Positions 10,495-21,000 of a stretch of DNA of 64,000 nucleotides are shown in pieces. Numbering within the stretch: position 1 is the first letter of the stretch; every line of letters starts with the position of its first letter. The DNA lies in the NCBI RefSeq assembly GCF_003711515.1, contig NW_021167091.1, positions 17,315 through 81,314 of the forward strand. Reading direction: 5' to 3'. Below the pieces are notes generated by a model that made no database searches, was not told where the DNA came from, and was given only the letters and a program-made list of their open reading frames with translations. The stretch is from Sodiomyces alkalinus F11 (taxonomy: Eukaryota > Ascomycota > Sordariomycetes > Glomerellales > Plectosphaerellaceae). A program made the translations under genes and the position numbers.

Positions 10495-10760
10495 GGCTAA
10501 GGGAAGCCCTCCCTTTAATAGGGAGGATAAGCCGAGGGAACCTAAGGTAAATCCAATAAAACGAGCTATATAAATAGCAGGCTATTTTAGTAAAGTTATC
10601 GGTAGTCTAAAGCAGGTAGACTAAAAGGAGCCCTCCCTCTAATAGAGAGAATACGCTAAGGGACCTTAGGTAAATCCGCTAAAGGCTTGCGGAATAAAGG
10701 GAAGCCCTCCTTTTACTAGGGAGAATAAGCCGAGGGGGCCTCGGGTAATTCGATAATAAA
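10495..10760. repeat. Three diverged tandem copies of a GC-rich module
   Basis: Three copies of a block follow one another: (A)AGCCCTCC..T followed by AATAGGGAG or AATAGAGAG or ACTAGGGAG, then AAGCCGAGGG / TACGCTAAGGG and ACCTAAGGTAAATCC or a variant. They start near 10500, 10620 and 10700. Each carries a local inverted repeat (CCCTCCCT...AGGGAGG) that could form a stem. Confidence 0.6.
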
Positions 10761-11327
10761 ATCTATAGCTCGCGATTAAGCTATTTCTCTTACGGCGGAG
10801 GCTAGGGTATACCCCTAAGCCTTAGGATATATAGCCTCTCGCACGGATACTGGTTCTATGCTTTTCCTTTTAGGGTTATTACGCTGCTAGCCTCGGATAT
10901 TCTCGGTATATTAAGCCGGTCGGATAAAGGCGAGCCGCGCTAGGAGGAAAACATTCTCCCGCGAAGTACGGGTAATAGGAAACTTACAGTAAGGGGAGGC
11001 TAGCTCCCCTTATACTCCGCGGGAAAAGGAGGGAAAAAAGGGGGGGGGGGATTGTCGAGTAGCTCGGGGCTACGGTGAAGAAGGGGGGGAAGGTTAGTAC
11101 GCCCCGTGGTTCTTTTACTGGAGCTCGGGTTCCACGGAGGACGCTAGTATATAGGATTGTGATCGTTATCCTACGCCCTTAGTGATCGTTAGGAACGGTT
11201 AGCGTCGGTATAGGTTAGTATAGTCGCCTACGCTAACTAGCGATTATTAGGAAGATTAATATTATATTTAAAGCTAGGGATCTATAGTGGGTGCTGGTAT
11301 AGGTTAGTATAGTCGCTATTCCTGCGC

Positions 11328-11336
11328 TTAACGGTG
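11328..11336 (+). repeat. Target-site duplication of LINE-1 (left copy)
   Basis: TTAACGGTG here is repeated at 17529-17537, on either side of LINE-1. It sits immediately before the T-run that is LINE-1's poly(A) end on the minus strand. Confidence 0.85.
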
Positions 11337-12272
11337 TTTTTCTTTTTTTTAATTCGTTTCGCGCATGCAGCCCTAAAGCTATGGCGCGGCGCCTTTTGCC
11401 CTATAGACTCGAGGCTAGAATAAACTATAGTAAGGAGTGGAGTAGTAATAAACAAAAGAAATCCTCCGTAACAGTCTGCCTAATATACCGAAAAACAGGA
11501 AAAAAACCAAAACAGAAAACTAGACCGCAGGATCCGAGGTTTACGCCCTATACCACTCCGCCGAGGCTATTTTAGTAGCTAAAAGATAGGCCTCTAAGGC
11601 CTGTATACCTCTTTTAGTACCGAATAATAGCGGCAGGGATAGCGGTAGGCCTGCTAGGGCTTCCCGTAGGGCTTTTCGTTCGTTTTTATAAAAAGGGCAC
11701 GAAAGGATAAGGGGGGCTATATCCTGTATAGGGGAGCCGGGGCAGGAATAGCAGTCGGTAGCGCTATTTCGGGCCCTCTTTAAGTAGGATTTTAGGTATC
11801 CGAAGCCGGTTTTTAACTAAGTAAAAGCCGACTTTACCCACCTAAGGCCCTATATCGGCAATAATAGTGGTTTTCGGGAAAAGCGGAGGTTATCTCGGAC
11901 TAAGCGCCTATAAAGGCGGCCTAAACGCACCGATGTACCCCTTTTCTCCGCCTCTTCCTCTTCGTTCTATAAAGCCTTCTAGTCTCGAACTAAGGCCTCG
12001 TTAACCCGACGCTTTAAGTGACTAAGGGTAATTAAGCTAATAGATTTAGCAGCTTTTTTAGGGTCTAACGCCTGTTTAGCTACCTTATCCGCTAGTTCGT
12101 TCCCTTCTATCCCTATATACGAAGGGCACCACCACACAGAGACAGAAGTGCCCTATTATTTTAGCTGTAGGATAAGGGTCTCAGCCTTTATAGCCCACTA
12201 AGAGGAGCGCTAAAGCTTCTGAATAGCCGCCTATAAATCGCTAAAGATATAGCACTTTAGAGGCCTAGGCGA

Positions 12273-12482
12273 CTACTCTAGGGTAATCTGAAGGGCCTGA
12301 AGAATAGCGTATAATTCGGCGTCGGCGACCTCGGCAGAGTTCCCTAGGTTATAGCCTATAGCTCTACAGGGTCTACCGGTATTAGCTACCTGTATTATAG
12401 CAGCTATAGCCTGCGTAGGCCCTATAGGAGGCCTTATAGGGTGGCCTAAGGAGCCGTCGGTATAGAAAACAGAAGCCCACAA
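12273..12482 (-). pseudogene. LINE-1 RNase H domain segment
   Basis: This 69-codon open piece of ORF2 reads FYTDGSLGHPI, then NTGRPCRAIGYNLG and ADAELYAILQALQIT. The D of YTDGS and the E of AELYAIL are the first two catalytic acids of RNase H1-type domains. Stops on both sides come from RIP. It would remove RNA from the RNA:DNA hybrid during target-primed reverse transcription. Confidence 0.8.
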
Positions 12483-13070
12483 GCCTAAGGATTATTATAT
12501 ATCCTTAAGGGCTTCGAGGTGGGCTGTTTTTAGGTCTTAGGTGCCGGGTTCGGTGTTTTTCGCGGTTATAGGCTATTCTTTTAAGGGAAAAAAGGGTCTA
12601 AGGTCTGCTATAGGTTCGGAGGCCTAGGGGGCCTCCTACCTAGCTATAGGGCCCTCTATTTCCCAGGACTGCCCTACTGAAGCAGCTAATTCTAGGCCTA
12701 GCCTATAGAGCTATATAGTGTGCTATAGGTCTTATAGGCGGGCGAGGCCTTCTCCTAGCTCCCCTAGAAGCTAGCGTCTTATAGGGTCGTTCGGTAAGAA
12801 CTTTAAAGACCTAAAGGCATAAAGTCTATTAGATCTAGTTAACCGAATCAACGCTAGGGGCACTACTACTTCTAGTTCTAGAGGCCGTAAGGGGGCCCCC
12901 CTAAAAGCCCCTAGAGCCCTGACTAGAGCGCCGTACTATAGGCGTTCTAGGCGGTCGACTAGGTGCTTTTTAGGTGATTTAGGGTCCCACTATAGCTATA
13001 AGCTAAAGTTAGCTAATAAGGCTATACAGGCTATATATAGCTACTATAGGGCCTTAAAAGAAAGGCCCCT

Positions 13071-14440
13071 CTACGAGCTAGCTAGCCTATAGAGTCTACT
13101 TAAGGCCCCTATAGCTGAATTTAGGCGTTCTTCGACGTGGGGTTTAAAAGATAGCTTATGGTTAAACCAGACCCCTAGCCACCTAATAGCACCTAGCGTA
13201 GGTTTAACTAAGTACCCCCCTATAATAACCGGGGCGTCTTCGATAGAGCGTCTTCGGTGGAAGTGAATAAGCTCTGTCTTATCCGGGTCGAAAAGAACGT
13301 GGGTATTATTAGCTGCTTCGAAAAGGGAGGCTACGGCTCTTTCTAGGATCTTATAGTTTTTCCTAGCCGACGTAAACGCTATAGATAGCTGAAAATAGTC
13401 CATATAGGATAACTAAAAACCTTCAAAATCCGGCCCCGCTATAACCTTCCTAATATAAACTAGGAATAGAATAGGGGAAACCGGGGAGCCTTATAGGACC
13501 CCTATATTTAGGGGGGTAGGCTACTAAACCTGACCCTTAAAGGCTAGTTGGATACGCCTGTTTTCTATAAAGGAGGCTACCTATTTAACTAGATTCGAGG
13601 GTAGTTAGAGCTCTTAAAGGATTCTTAGTAGCTAAGGGCGGGCGATATAGTCGAAGGCTCCTTTAATATCTAAAAATAGCGTAGAAATTACGGCGTTTTA
13701 CCGTGATTTACGCTGTTTTTCGATATAGTGGAGGAGAAGAAGGGCCGTATCGATAGCGGATCGTTATTTTCTACCCCCTATCTAACTAGGGTGTAGAAGG
13801 TCGTCGGGGGTATTAGCTAAAAAGCATAGTCTAGTAGCTATAACCCTCTCGAGGACTTTACCTAAGCAGTTTAGAAGGGCTATAATCCTATAAGACTTAG
13901 AATTAGAATAGTCCTTCTTCCCTGGCTTTAGTAGAACGACCCCTGGGGCCTCTTTCTAGCAGGTAGGGTGGTAGCCTACTAAAAATAAAGCTGAGTAGGC
14001 CTTTAAGAAGGGCCCGAGAATAGCCTTATAGGCGTATTAGATCGGCTATAAGCTTATCCTATGATGCCCTAGGGCTTTCTCCTTAGCAGCTCTAAAGATA
14101 GCGCGTTATAGTTTGGTAGCCTATAGGCTAGGCTACTCCCACGGTCTTCTAAGGCCCTTACTACGTGATCTAGTTAGGCTTTAGGGGCCGTTAGAAGGGT
14201 TAGAGGGGCCTAGGTCCCCCGAAGGGCCTATAAATACAGGGGCTTTAGGGGCGTCGGTGGCGGAAGGAAGAGGAAGAGGAAAAAGGGTCTGAATAAGGGC
14301 GTTGCATTTTTTATCGAAGGCGTAGGCTTTCTGCTTCGTAGGGGTTTAAATCGGTGGGAATTTGGCGTTTAGGCCGCTCTTTATATAGTTATAGGCCTTA
14401 AGAATCTCAGCGCCTTAAGCATTAGCTAGGAAGGCCTCTT
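13071..14440 (-). pseudogene. LINE-1 reverse transcriptase domain, RIP-broken
   Basis: The GSPVSPILFLVYI block (about 13490-13440) and the catalytic box YMDYFQLS (about 13403-13380) mark motifs 4-5 of a non-LTR RT. The box is YIDDFQLS in LINE-2, so the second Asp is lost here. An open 110-codon stretch (13403-13071) continues into thumb-like sequence: LFDPDKTELIHFHRR, then IRWLGVWFNHKLSFKPHVEER, which is diagnostic of LINE RTs. Stops occur upstream. The product would copy LINE RNA at nicked target DNA. Confidence 0.8.
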
Positions 14441-14654
14441 AGTGGTTCTTTTTTACTGTTTTTACTGCCCTATAATAGGCGTTTCGAGCCTTTTTCCAGG
14501 TGGTTTCTAGAGCCGCTAGCCGGGTAGCCGAGGCCCCCTTTTTAGCTTTAGCTTTTCTAAAAACTCTAAAAGCCCTATTAGCTGATTTCCGCAGGGCTTT
14601 TAGCTTTAGGGTCCACCACGGTTTCGAACGCTCTACTACCCTTAGCTTAGGCAT
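14439..14654 (-). pseudogene. LINE-1 ORF2 linker between endonuclease and RT
   Basis: This is an open 71-codon piece, strongly basic, reading RSKPWWTLKLKALRKSANRA and so on. The PWW..ELK..R...... pattern is the usual sequence between the endonuclease SDH motif and the RT in Tad/Jockey-like LINEs. It is flanked by stops from RIP. Confidence 0.7.
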
Positions 14655-14749
14655 AGAGGCCTTAAGAGCCAGGGAGATAGTATCCGTTAGGTAGCGACCT
14701 ATAGAGTCCTAATCCGAGGCGTTAATAGCCTGCTATAGCTGCTAGTCGA

Positions 14750-15700
14750 GGCTAGGCTCTAGGCTCTTTAGGGTGCTAGTAAATAGACCCTAGTCCGCTA
14801 GCTTATAATTATAGGCCGGTGGAAGGGATCTTTTTATAGGACTTTTAGAGCCTAGAATAGAGGCTAAAATCAGGATAGCGCTGTGTAAAGAGGGAGTATT
14901 TTCGATATATTCCCACTTATAAAAGTGGAGACGATTAAACCTGGGCGTGTAAAATGCTAGGTCTATAACCGACTCTTAACGAAGATTAGACCTAAAAAAG
15001 GTCCCCCCGTTTAGGTTAACTTCTTTAAGATCCACTAAATAGGTGGCTTTAAGGCTATTTCACTAGTCTATTAGGGCCTAGGCCTTAATAGGAGCCTAAT
15101 TTGTAGTAGCCCTATTCTACTACTAGTGGTTCCTATTAAAGTCCCCTATAATAAGGGTCGGTTTAGGGACCTAAAGGCCCTATAGCACGCGATCTTCGGT
15201 CTAGGGTCGGCTTCTAGAGCCTAAAAAAGAAGGAAAGGAAGGGGAAGAAGAAGTCGAAGAGGTAGAGGGTGTAGGGCTAGGGGGCCTTAAAGGCCCTCTG
15301 CCTCTTATTTCGGGATCCTGCTCTGTCTGATTATAGACGTTTAGGATATAGAAGGTCTGCGGATAATAGACCTTTATAAGCTGCGCGTCTATATTATCTA
15401 GAAGGTCTTCGCGGTGTGAAAAATCGATACCTGAGCCCTTTCTTATATACGTAAGGACCCTAGGTTTAATAGGAAAAAACTAGGTTTTCCGAGACGTAGG
15501 CGTGATAGTATAGAAGGCTAGGTAGTTTCGAATATACTACCCTTCTGGTTTTAGGACACAGGAAGGCTCTTAGATAAGGACTATATTAGCCGAAGCCTCC
15601 GAAGCCTGTTCTAGGATAGCTTCCTACGCCGGACCCTGTTTATCGACGTTATGCGAAATAAACCGGATTTCTTTCGAATGAAAAGACCCTTTATTTATAG
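14750..15700 (-). pseudogene. LINE-1 apurinic-type endonuclease domain, RIP-broken
   Basis: The minus strand reads PTLIIGDFNRNH at about 15165-15130; GDFN is a catalytic motif of LINE endonucleases. The order relative to the linker and RT is correct. Several TAG stops interrupt it. Confidence 0.7.
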
Positions 15701-17300
15701 GATTTAGGGTTTAATAGCTCGAAAGACCTCGTAGTTTTGACTATAAGGGGGGTATACCCCCTCGTAGTTATAGCACTTATAGGTCCTGTATTCGTAGTCG
15801 CCGTATTCCTCGCACTCGTTATAGTAGTAGTCTTTATCGCTATAGCCCTCCGTAGCGCAGATAGGGCAGGTAGTTAGGCTTTTATAGGTCCCTCGGGTAT
15901 ACCCGAATTTCTAGCAGTTAGAGCATTAGGTCCTAGGGATTATAGGCCTATATTTATAGACCTTTAGCCGCTGGTCGGCTATATAGAGCCCCTGTTTTAA
16001 GTAGTATTTCTGCTCTTTAGTAGTTAGCACTAAAACGATAATAGTGCTATAAAGCCCGTCTAGGGTTCCTAACCACCGAGGCTTCCCTACTACCCTAATA
16101 GGGTTAACGGTGCCGATTTTAGTAACTAGGTCCTTTAAACCTAGGCCCTGTCGAAGGCTGCGGTTCAGGGCTTCTAGCGGTGTGTTGGAAGGGTCGGCAG
16201 GGTCGGATAATAGCGTTTCTCCACCTCCGAAGGCCTTAGTAGGCACCTGTTTAATAATAAGCTTAAACTAGTCGCCTATAGGTTAGGGGGTCTGAAAAGG
16301 CAGGTTTAGCTCCTTAAACCACTGATTCTAAGAGTCTAGGAGCTACTGAATGCTATAGTTCGGGCCCGGGGTTAAAATAAGGTTCCCGTTAGTCAATAGG
16401 CTAATAGCCGTAATAGCAGGGATTTTTAGGGCCTTATTTAGCCTATTCCGGAGCTTAAGAGGATTGAAGTTCTCCCGGGGGATTATTTCCCCTGCCATAG
16501 GCTATACAATAACCTTAGGGACCTTTTTAGGGTCCGTGGGGAGGAGGGCCGGGGGGGTTAAAGGTGCTAAGGCCTTTTAGGGGGCCTAGGGTGCTATAAA
16601 GCCTGTTTTTCTCTTTATAGCCTCGCTATAAAGGGGTTTAGGTTATTCTGTAAGCCTACGAACTGCTTAGGCTAGTTTATCGACCTTCTGCTCGAGTGTA
16701 GAGGGCTAGGAACCTTATAGGATTCTATTAATAGTAGATTTAAGCCCTATAGATAGGGCTTTAATCTAGGTGATAGGGTCGAGGTCGTAGGCCTATTAGA
16801 GTAGCTAAAAAGCCTGCTAGAGAAGCGCCCTAGCCTGGGCCTTACTAGCCAAACTAGTCGCCTTCTAGGGCGTAGTAGAGGGGTTTCCAGCAGTTCTAGG
16901 GGTCTTTTTAGCCTATTTAGAGCCTATAAGGCCCTGTTTTTTTAGCAGGGGGGGGGGCCTAGAGGGCGTTTCGAAGAGGCCTTCGGCCTTAGAGTCGGAG
17001 GGGGGCTTGGTTCGGGTCCTAGAAAACCTTCTAGTGGTTGGGGTCAAAGGGCTAAGCTGCCTTTTCGAATTAAGGGGCGTAATAAAGGTAGAAGTCCCTG
17101 TATTTACAGGGATTTTAGGGATTTCCCCTATTTCTACCTCCCCTAAGCCCTCTATAATTATAGAGGGCTTAGGGTTAGTTCCGGGGGCGTTATGGTAGGC
17201 TAGGGCGTTATTATGGCTAGTACTATAGCTGTTATTATGGCTGGGGTCTTTTGTGGGGTGCTGGGGTCGCCAGGCGTTAGTGGTTACGGCTCTGCGCGGC
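15700..17300 (-). pseudogene. LINE-1 ORF1 (nucleic-acid-binding protein) with zinc knuckles
   Basis: An open piece at 16246-15926 reads NRSLRQGLGLKDLVTKIGT and VVGKPRWLG...YSTIIVLV, typical of LINE ORF1 proteins. Downstream (about 15930-15780) two Cys-rich knuckles remain: CSNC.KFGYTRGTYKSLTTC and CPICATEGYSDKDYYYNEC, where Tyr probably replaces zinc-binding His through RIP. The N-terminal half (about 17300-16500) is Pro/Lys/Leu-rich and carries stops. The protein would bind the LINE RNA. Confidence 0.7.
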
Positions 17301-17528
17301 TGCTTTATTAGCGGCGCACGGGCTATATTAGATTTTTCCCCCGCACGTGGGGCACCCGTATGTGCGTTTCCAGGCGTTTTCGCACTTATTTTGCGCCCTA
17401 AATAGCGCCTGCGCGATACAGGGCTATACGTAGGCGTATAGAGCTTGAAAAGAGCTATCGATTGATATAGCTTTTAAGTGGTTTAGAGCGTTTGCGCGTA
17501 CAACGTAGGTCCCCCTATGTGAGTTGTG

Positions 17529-17763
17529 TTAACGGTGGTTCCCTTTATTACTCTACGCCTAAACCTATTAAAGGGGAGGCGTCTTCACCTGGCGCGCCTT
17601 ATATGTATTTAGTCTTAGCACACGAAGTTCGCGCCTTTAAGGGCGGCTACGCCTAATACGCTAGCGTTCGCTAGTAAACCACGTGTCTATTTAGTCTTAG
17701 TATACGTAGTCCGCGCCGGGCGGCGGCACGCGAACCTTATCTAAAAGCTTAGTTACTACTATT
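17529..17763. repeat. Interior of LTR-A, right part, with a 33-bp direct repeat
   Basis: The right copy of TTAACGGTG (17529-17537) is followed by the last 226 bases of the LTR-A interior. A diverged direct repeat, TATTTAGTCTTAG(C/T)A(C/T)ACG(A/T)AGT(T/C)CGCGCC, occurs at about 17605-17635 and 17688-17717. Several GGCGCGCC/GCGCGCC words are present. I see no coding sequence. Confidence 0.55.
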
Positions 17764-18092
17764 TAATATGCCTGTCCGGTATATCCCCTGGCTAGCCAGT
17801 ACTCTAGGACCTATAAGCTAGGCTTTTCTTAAGGGGTGACCTTTACTATAAAATATAAGGTGTAAAAAAGATGTCTTAACTAAACTAAGGGGCGAAGGCC
17901 GCCGGGGATATATATCCTCGGCGGGCCCGGACTATCTATCTTCCGGTTCCTATACGGACGTATAGTTTCGGCTCTATACGGATGTATGGCTCCGGCCTTA
18001 ACGAGCGGATAGCTAAGGGCTATATGTTCGTATAGGGTCCGTGCCGCGTAATCCTTACGCGCGTATAGCTCCTGCCTATCGTGGTCGTATCA
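17764..18092. repeat. Right LTR of LTR-A (329 bp)
   Basis: It begins TAATATGCCTGTCCGG and ends TCGTATCA, and it is the same length as the left LTR. The flanking CTAGG at 18093-18097 completes the target duplication with 6771-6775. Confidence 0.9.
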
Positions 18093-21000
18093 CTAGGCGT
18101 CTACTCTAAAGTAGTATAAAGGGCCTAAAGAATAGCGTATAATTCAGCATCCGCGACTTTAGTAGCGGCCCCTAGGTTAAAACCTATAGCTTTACAGGGC
18201 CTTCCGCTATTAGTCCACTATATTATAGCGGCTATAGCCTACGAAGGCCCTATAGAGGGCCTAGTAGGGAGGCCTAGAGAGCCGTCGGTATAGAAAACGG
18301 TAGCCTATTCTCCTAGGCCCTGTTATATTTTAGCGAGGGCTTCGAGGTAGGCTATTTTCTAGTCGAGGGTATTAGGGCCAGGGCTAGGGCCAGGCCGGTC
18401 TTTAAGGGGGAAAAAGGGTTTTAGGTCCGCTATAGGTTCCGAGGCCTAGGGGGCCTCCTACCTAGCCGAAGAACCCTCGATATCCTAAGACTAACCTACT
18501 AAAGCCACTATTTCTAGGCCTAGCCTATATAGTTATATAGTAGACTATAGGTTCTGAAGAAGGGTAAGGCTTTCCTGGTTTTCGCTTAGTAGGAGCTAGC
18601 GTTTAATAGGGTGGTTCTGTAGAAATTGTACGGTTCTAAAGGTATAAAGGCTATTAGACCTAGTTAATCTAACCGCTGTTAGGGGGACTACTACTTCGAG
18701 TTCTAGAGGCCGTAAAGGGGCCCCACTAAAAGCACCTAAGGCCCTAACTAGAGCGCCGTATTATAGACGTTCTAGGCGGTCTACGAGGTGTTCTTTCGGT
18801 GATTTAGGGTCCTACTAGAGCTACGAGCCAAAGTCAGCTAAGCAAGCTATACAGGCTATATATAGCTACCGTAGGGCCTTAAAAGAAAGGCCCTTCTATA
18901 AGCTAGCTAACCTGTATAGCCTATTTAGGGCCTCTAAAGCTAAGTTTAGGCGTTTTTCGACGTGGGGTTTAAAGGAAAGCTTAGGATTAAACTAGACCCT
19001 AAGCTACCCAGTAGCACCTAGGGCTAGTTTAACTAAGTGCCCCCCTAGAGTGACCGGAGTGTATTCTATAGTCCGTTTTCGGTGGAAGTAAATAAACTCT
19101 GTTTTTCCACGGTCGAAAAGGACTTGGTTAACTTTTACTGCTTCGAAAAGGTAGGCTACGGCTTGTTCTAGGGTTTTATAGTTTTTCCTAGTCGATGTAG
19201 ACGCTATAGATAGCTGGAAATCGTCTATATAGGATAGCTAAAGCCCCCGAAAATCCGGTCCGGCTATAGCCTTCCTTATATAAATCAGGAATAGAATAGG
19301 GGAAACCGGAGAGCCTTATAGAACCACTATACTTAGGGGGTACGCTATTAAAGCTGCCCCTCGAAGGCTAGTTAGATACGCCTATTTTCTGTAAAAGAGG
19401 CTACCTATTTAACCAGGTTCGGGGGTAGTTATAGTACTTAAAGGGTCCTGAGTAGCTAAGGACGGGCGACGTGATCGAAGGCTCCTTTAATATCTAAAAA
19501 TAGCGTAGAGATTATAAGATTCTGGCGTAATTTACGCTATTCTCCGATATAGTAGAGGAGGAGAAGGGCCGTATCGATAACAGAGCGTTATTTTCTACCC
19601 CCTATTTAACTAGGGTGTACAAGGTCGTCGCGGGTATTAGCTAGATAGCTAAGCCTAGTAGCTATAACCCGTTCGAGTACTTTACCTAGGTAGTTTAGAA
19701 GGGCTCTAGTTCTATAAGATTTAGGGTCTAAATAGTCCTACTTCGCTGGTTTTAGCAGAATAACCCCGAGGGCTTCTTTCTAGCAGGTAGGGTAATACCC
19801 TGCGGAAAAGAGTGCTAAGTAGGCCTATAAAAGGGACCTAGTAATAGCCTTATAGGCCTGTTGGACCGGTTTTAAACCTATCCTATTAGGTCCAGGGGCC
19901 TTCCTTTCAGCGTCTCCGAAAATCGCGCGTTATAGCTCTATAGCCTATAAGCTAGACTACTTCTACGGTCTTCTAAGGCCCTTACTACGTGATCTAGTTA
20001 GGCTCTAGGGACTATTATAAGTGTAAGAGGGGCCCAAGCCCCCCGAAAGGCCTATAAATACAGGGGCTTCGGGGGCGTCGGTGGCGGTGGTAGAGGGTGC
20101 TAGAAAAAGGGTTTAAAGTAGGGCGTTATATTTATCTTCTAAGGCGTAGGCCTTCTAGTTTATAGGCGTCTGGATCGGTGGGATTTCCGCGTTAAGGCCT
20201 CTTTTTGTATAGTTATAGGCCTTAAAAATCTCGGCGCCTTTAGCGTGGGCTAGGAGGGCCTCTTAGGGGTCCTTTTTTACGGTTTTTACCGCCCTATAGA
20301 AAGCGTTTCGTGCTTCTTTCCAGGAGGTTTCTAAAGACGCTAGCTAGCTAGCCGAGGCCCCCTTTTTAGACGTCTTTCTAAATATCCTAAAAGCCCTACT
20401 AGCTGTTTTTCGCAGGGCTTTTAGCTCTTTAGTCTACCACGGCTTCGAACACTCTACTACCCTTAACTTAGGCACTAAAGCCTAAGGCGCTAGGGTAAAA
20501 GTGGCCGAGAGGTAGCCACCTAAAAAGTGCTAGTCCGAGTCGTTAATAGCCTATTAGAGGTCCCGGTTAAGGCTAGGTTCTAGGCTCCTTAGGGTACTAG
20601 AAAATAGGTCCTAGTTTGCTAGCTTATAGTTATAAGCCGGCGGGAGAGACCTATTTATAGGACCTTCGGAGCCTAAAACAATAGCCGAAATAAGGATAGC
20701 GCGGTGTAAAGAGGTAGTGTTTTCGATAGATTCCTACTTAACGAAGCAGAGACAATTAAAGCCGGGCGTGTAAAAGGCTAGGTCTATAACCGACTCTTAA
20801 CGAAGATTAGACCTAAAGAAGGTCCCCCCGTTTAGGTTAACTTCTTTAGAATCCACTAAATACTTAGCTCCCAGGGTATCTAACCAGTCTACTAAGGCCT
20901 AGGCCTTAATAGAAGCCTGGTTAGTAGTAGCTCCGTTCTACTATTAGTGGTTTCTGTTAAAGTCCCCTATAATAAGGGTAGGCTTACTGACCTATAGGCT

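Larger units (their letters stand above)
7105..11327. repeat. Interior of LTR-A, left part, RIP-degraded
   Basis: The stretch between the left LTR and LINE-1 holds a degraded minus-strand frame (7530-8990), an internal duplication (7108-7150 and 9914-9957, sharing CCGGGCGA and CGTCCCGCGGGCGTCC), a homopurine tract (10028-10151) and a threefold GC-rich repeat (10495-10760). The remainder, about 8990-9910 and 10760-11327, shows no recognisable protein on either strand. Confidence 0.5.
11337..17528 (-). mobile_element. LINE-1: full-length Tad-like non-LTR retrotransposon (6.19 kb)
   Basis: The element is bounded by 9-bp duplications TTAACGGTG. On the minus strand the order 5' to 3' is: ORF1 with zinc knuckles (about 17300-15700), ORF2 with apurinic endonuclease (about 15700-14750), reverse transcriptase (about 14450-13070) and RNase H (about 12480-12270), then a 3' UTR ending in poly(A). 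This order, with a C-terminal RNase H, fits Tad1-like fungal LINEs. RIP has put many stops in both ORFs. It is nested in LTR-A, so it is younger than LTR-A. A close relative, LINE-2, lies at 18093-23141. Confidence 0.9.
6776..18092. mobile_element. LTR retrotransposon (LTR-A) inserted in LINE-2 and itself carrying LINE-1
   Basis: Two direct repeats of exactly 329 bp, 6776-7104 and 17764-18092, bound the element. Termini are TGATA...TATCA; the left LTR has the RIP variant TATTA and the right has TAATA, so each repairs the reading of the other. The 5-bp target duplication CTAGG lies at 6771-6775 and 18093-18097, and LINE-2 is collinear across it. Without nested LINE-1 the interior is only about 4.4 kb and I find no recognisable gag, RT or integrase in it. 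It may be non-autonomous or too degraded. Orientation is undetermined because no clear primer-binding site or polypurine tract is seen. Confidence 0.85.
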
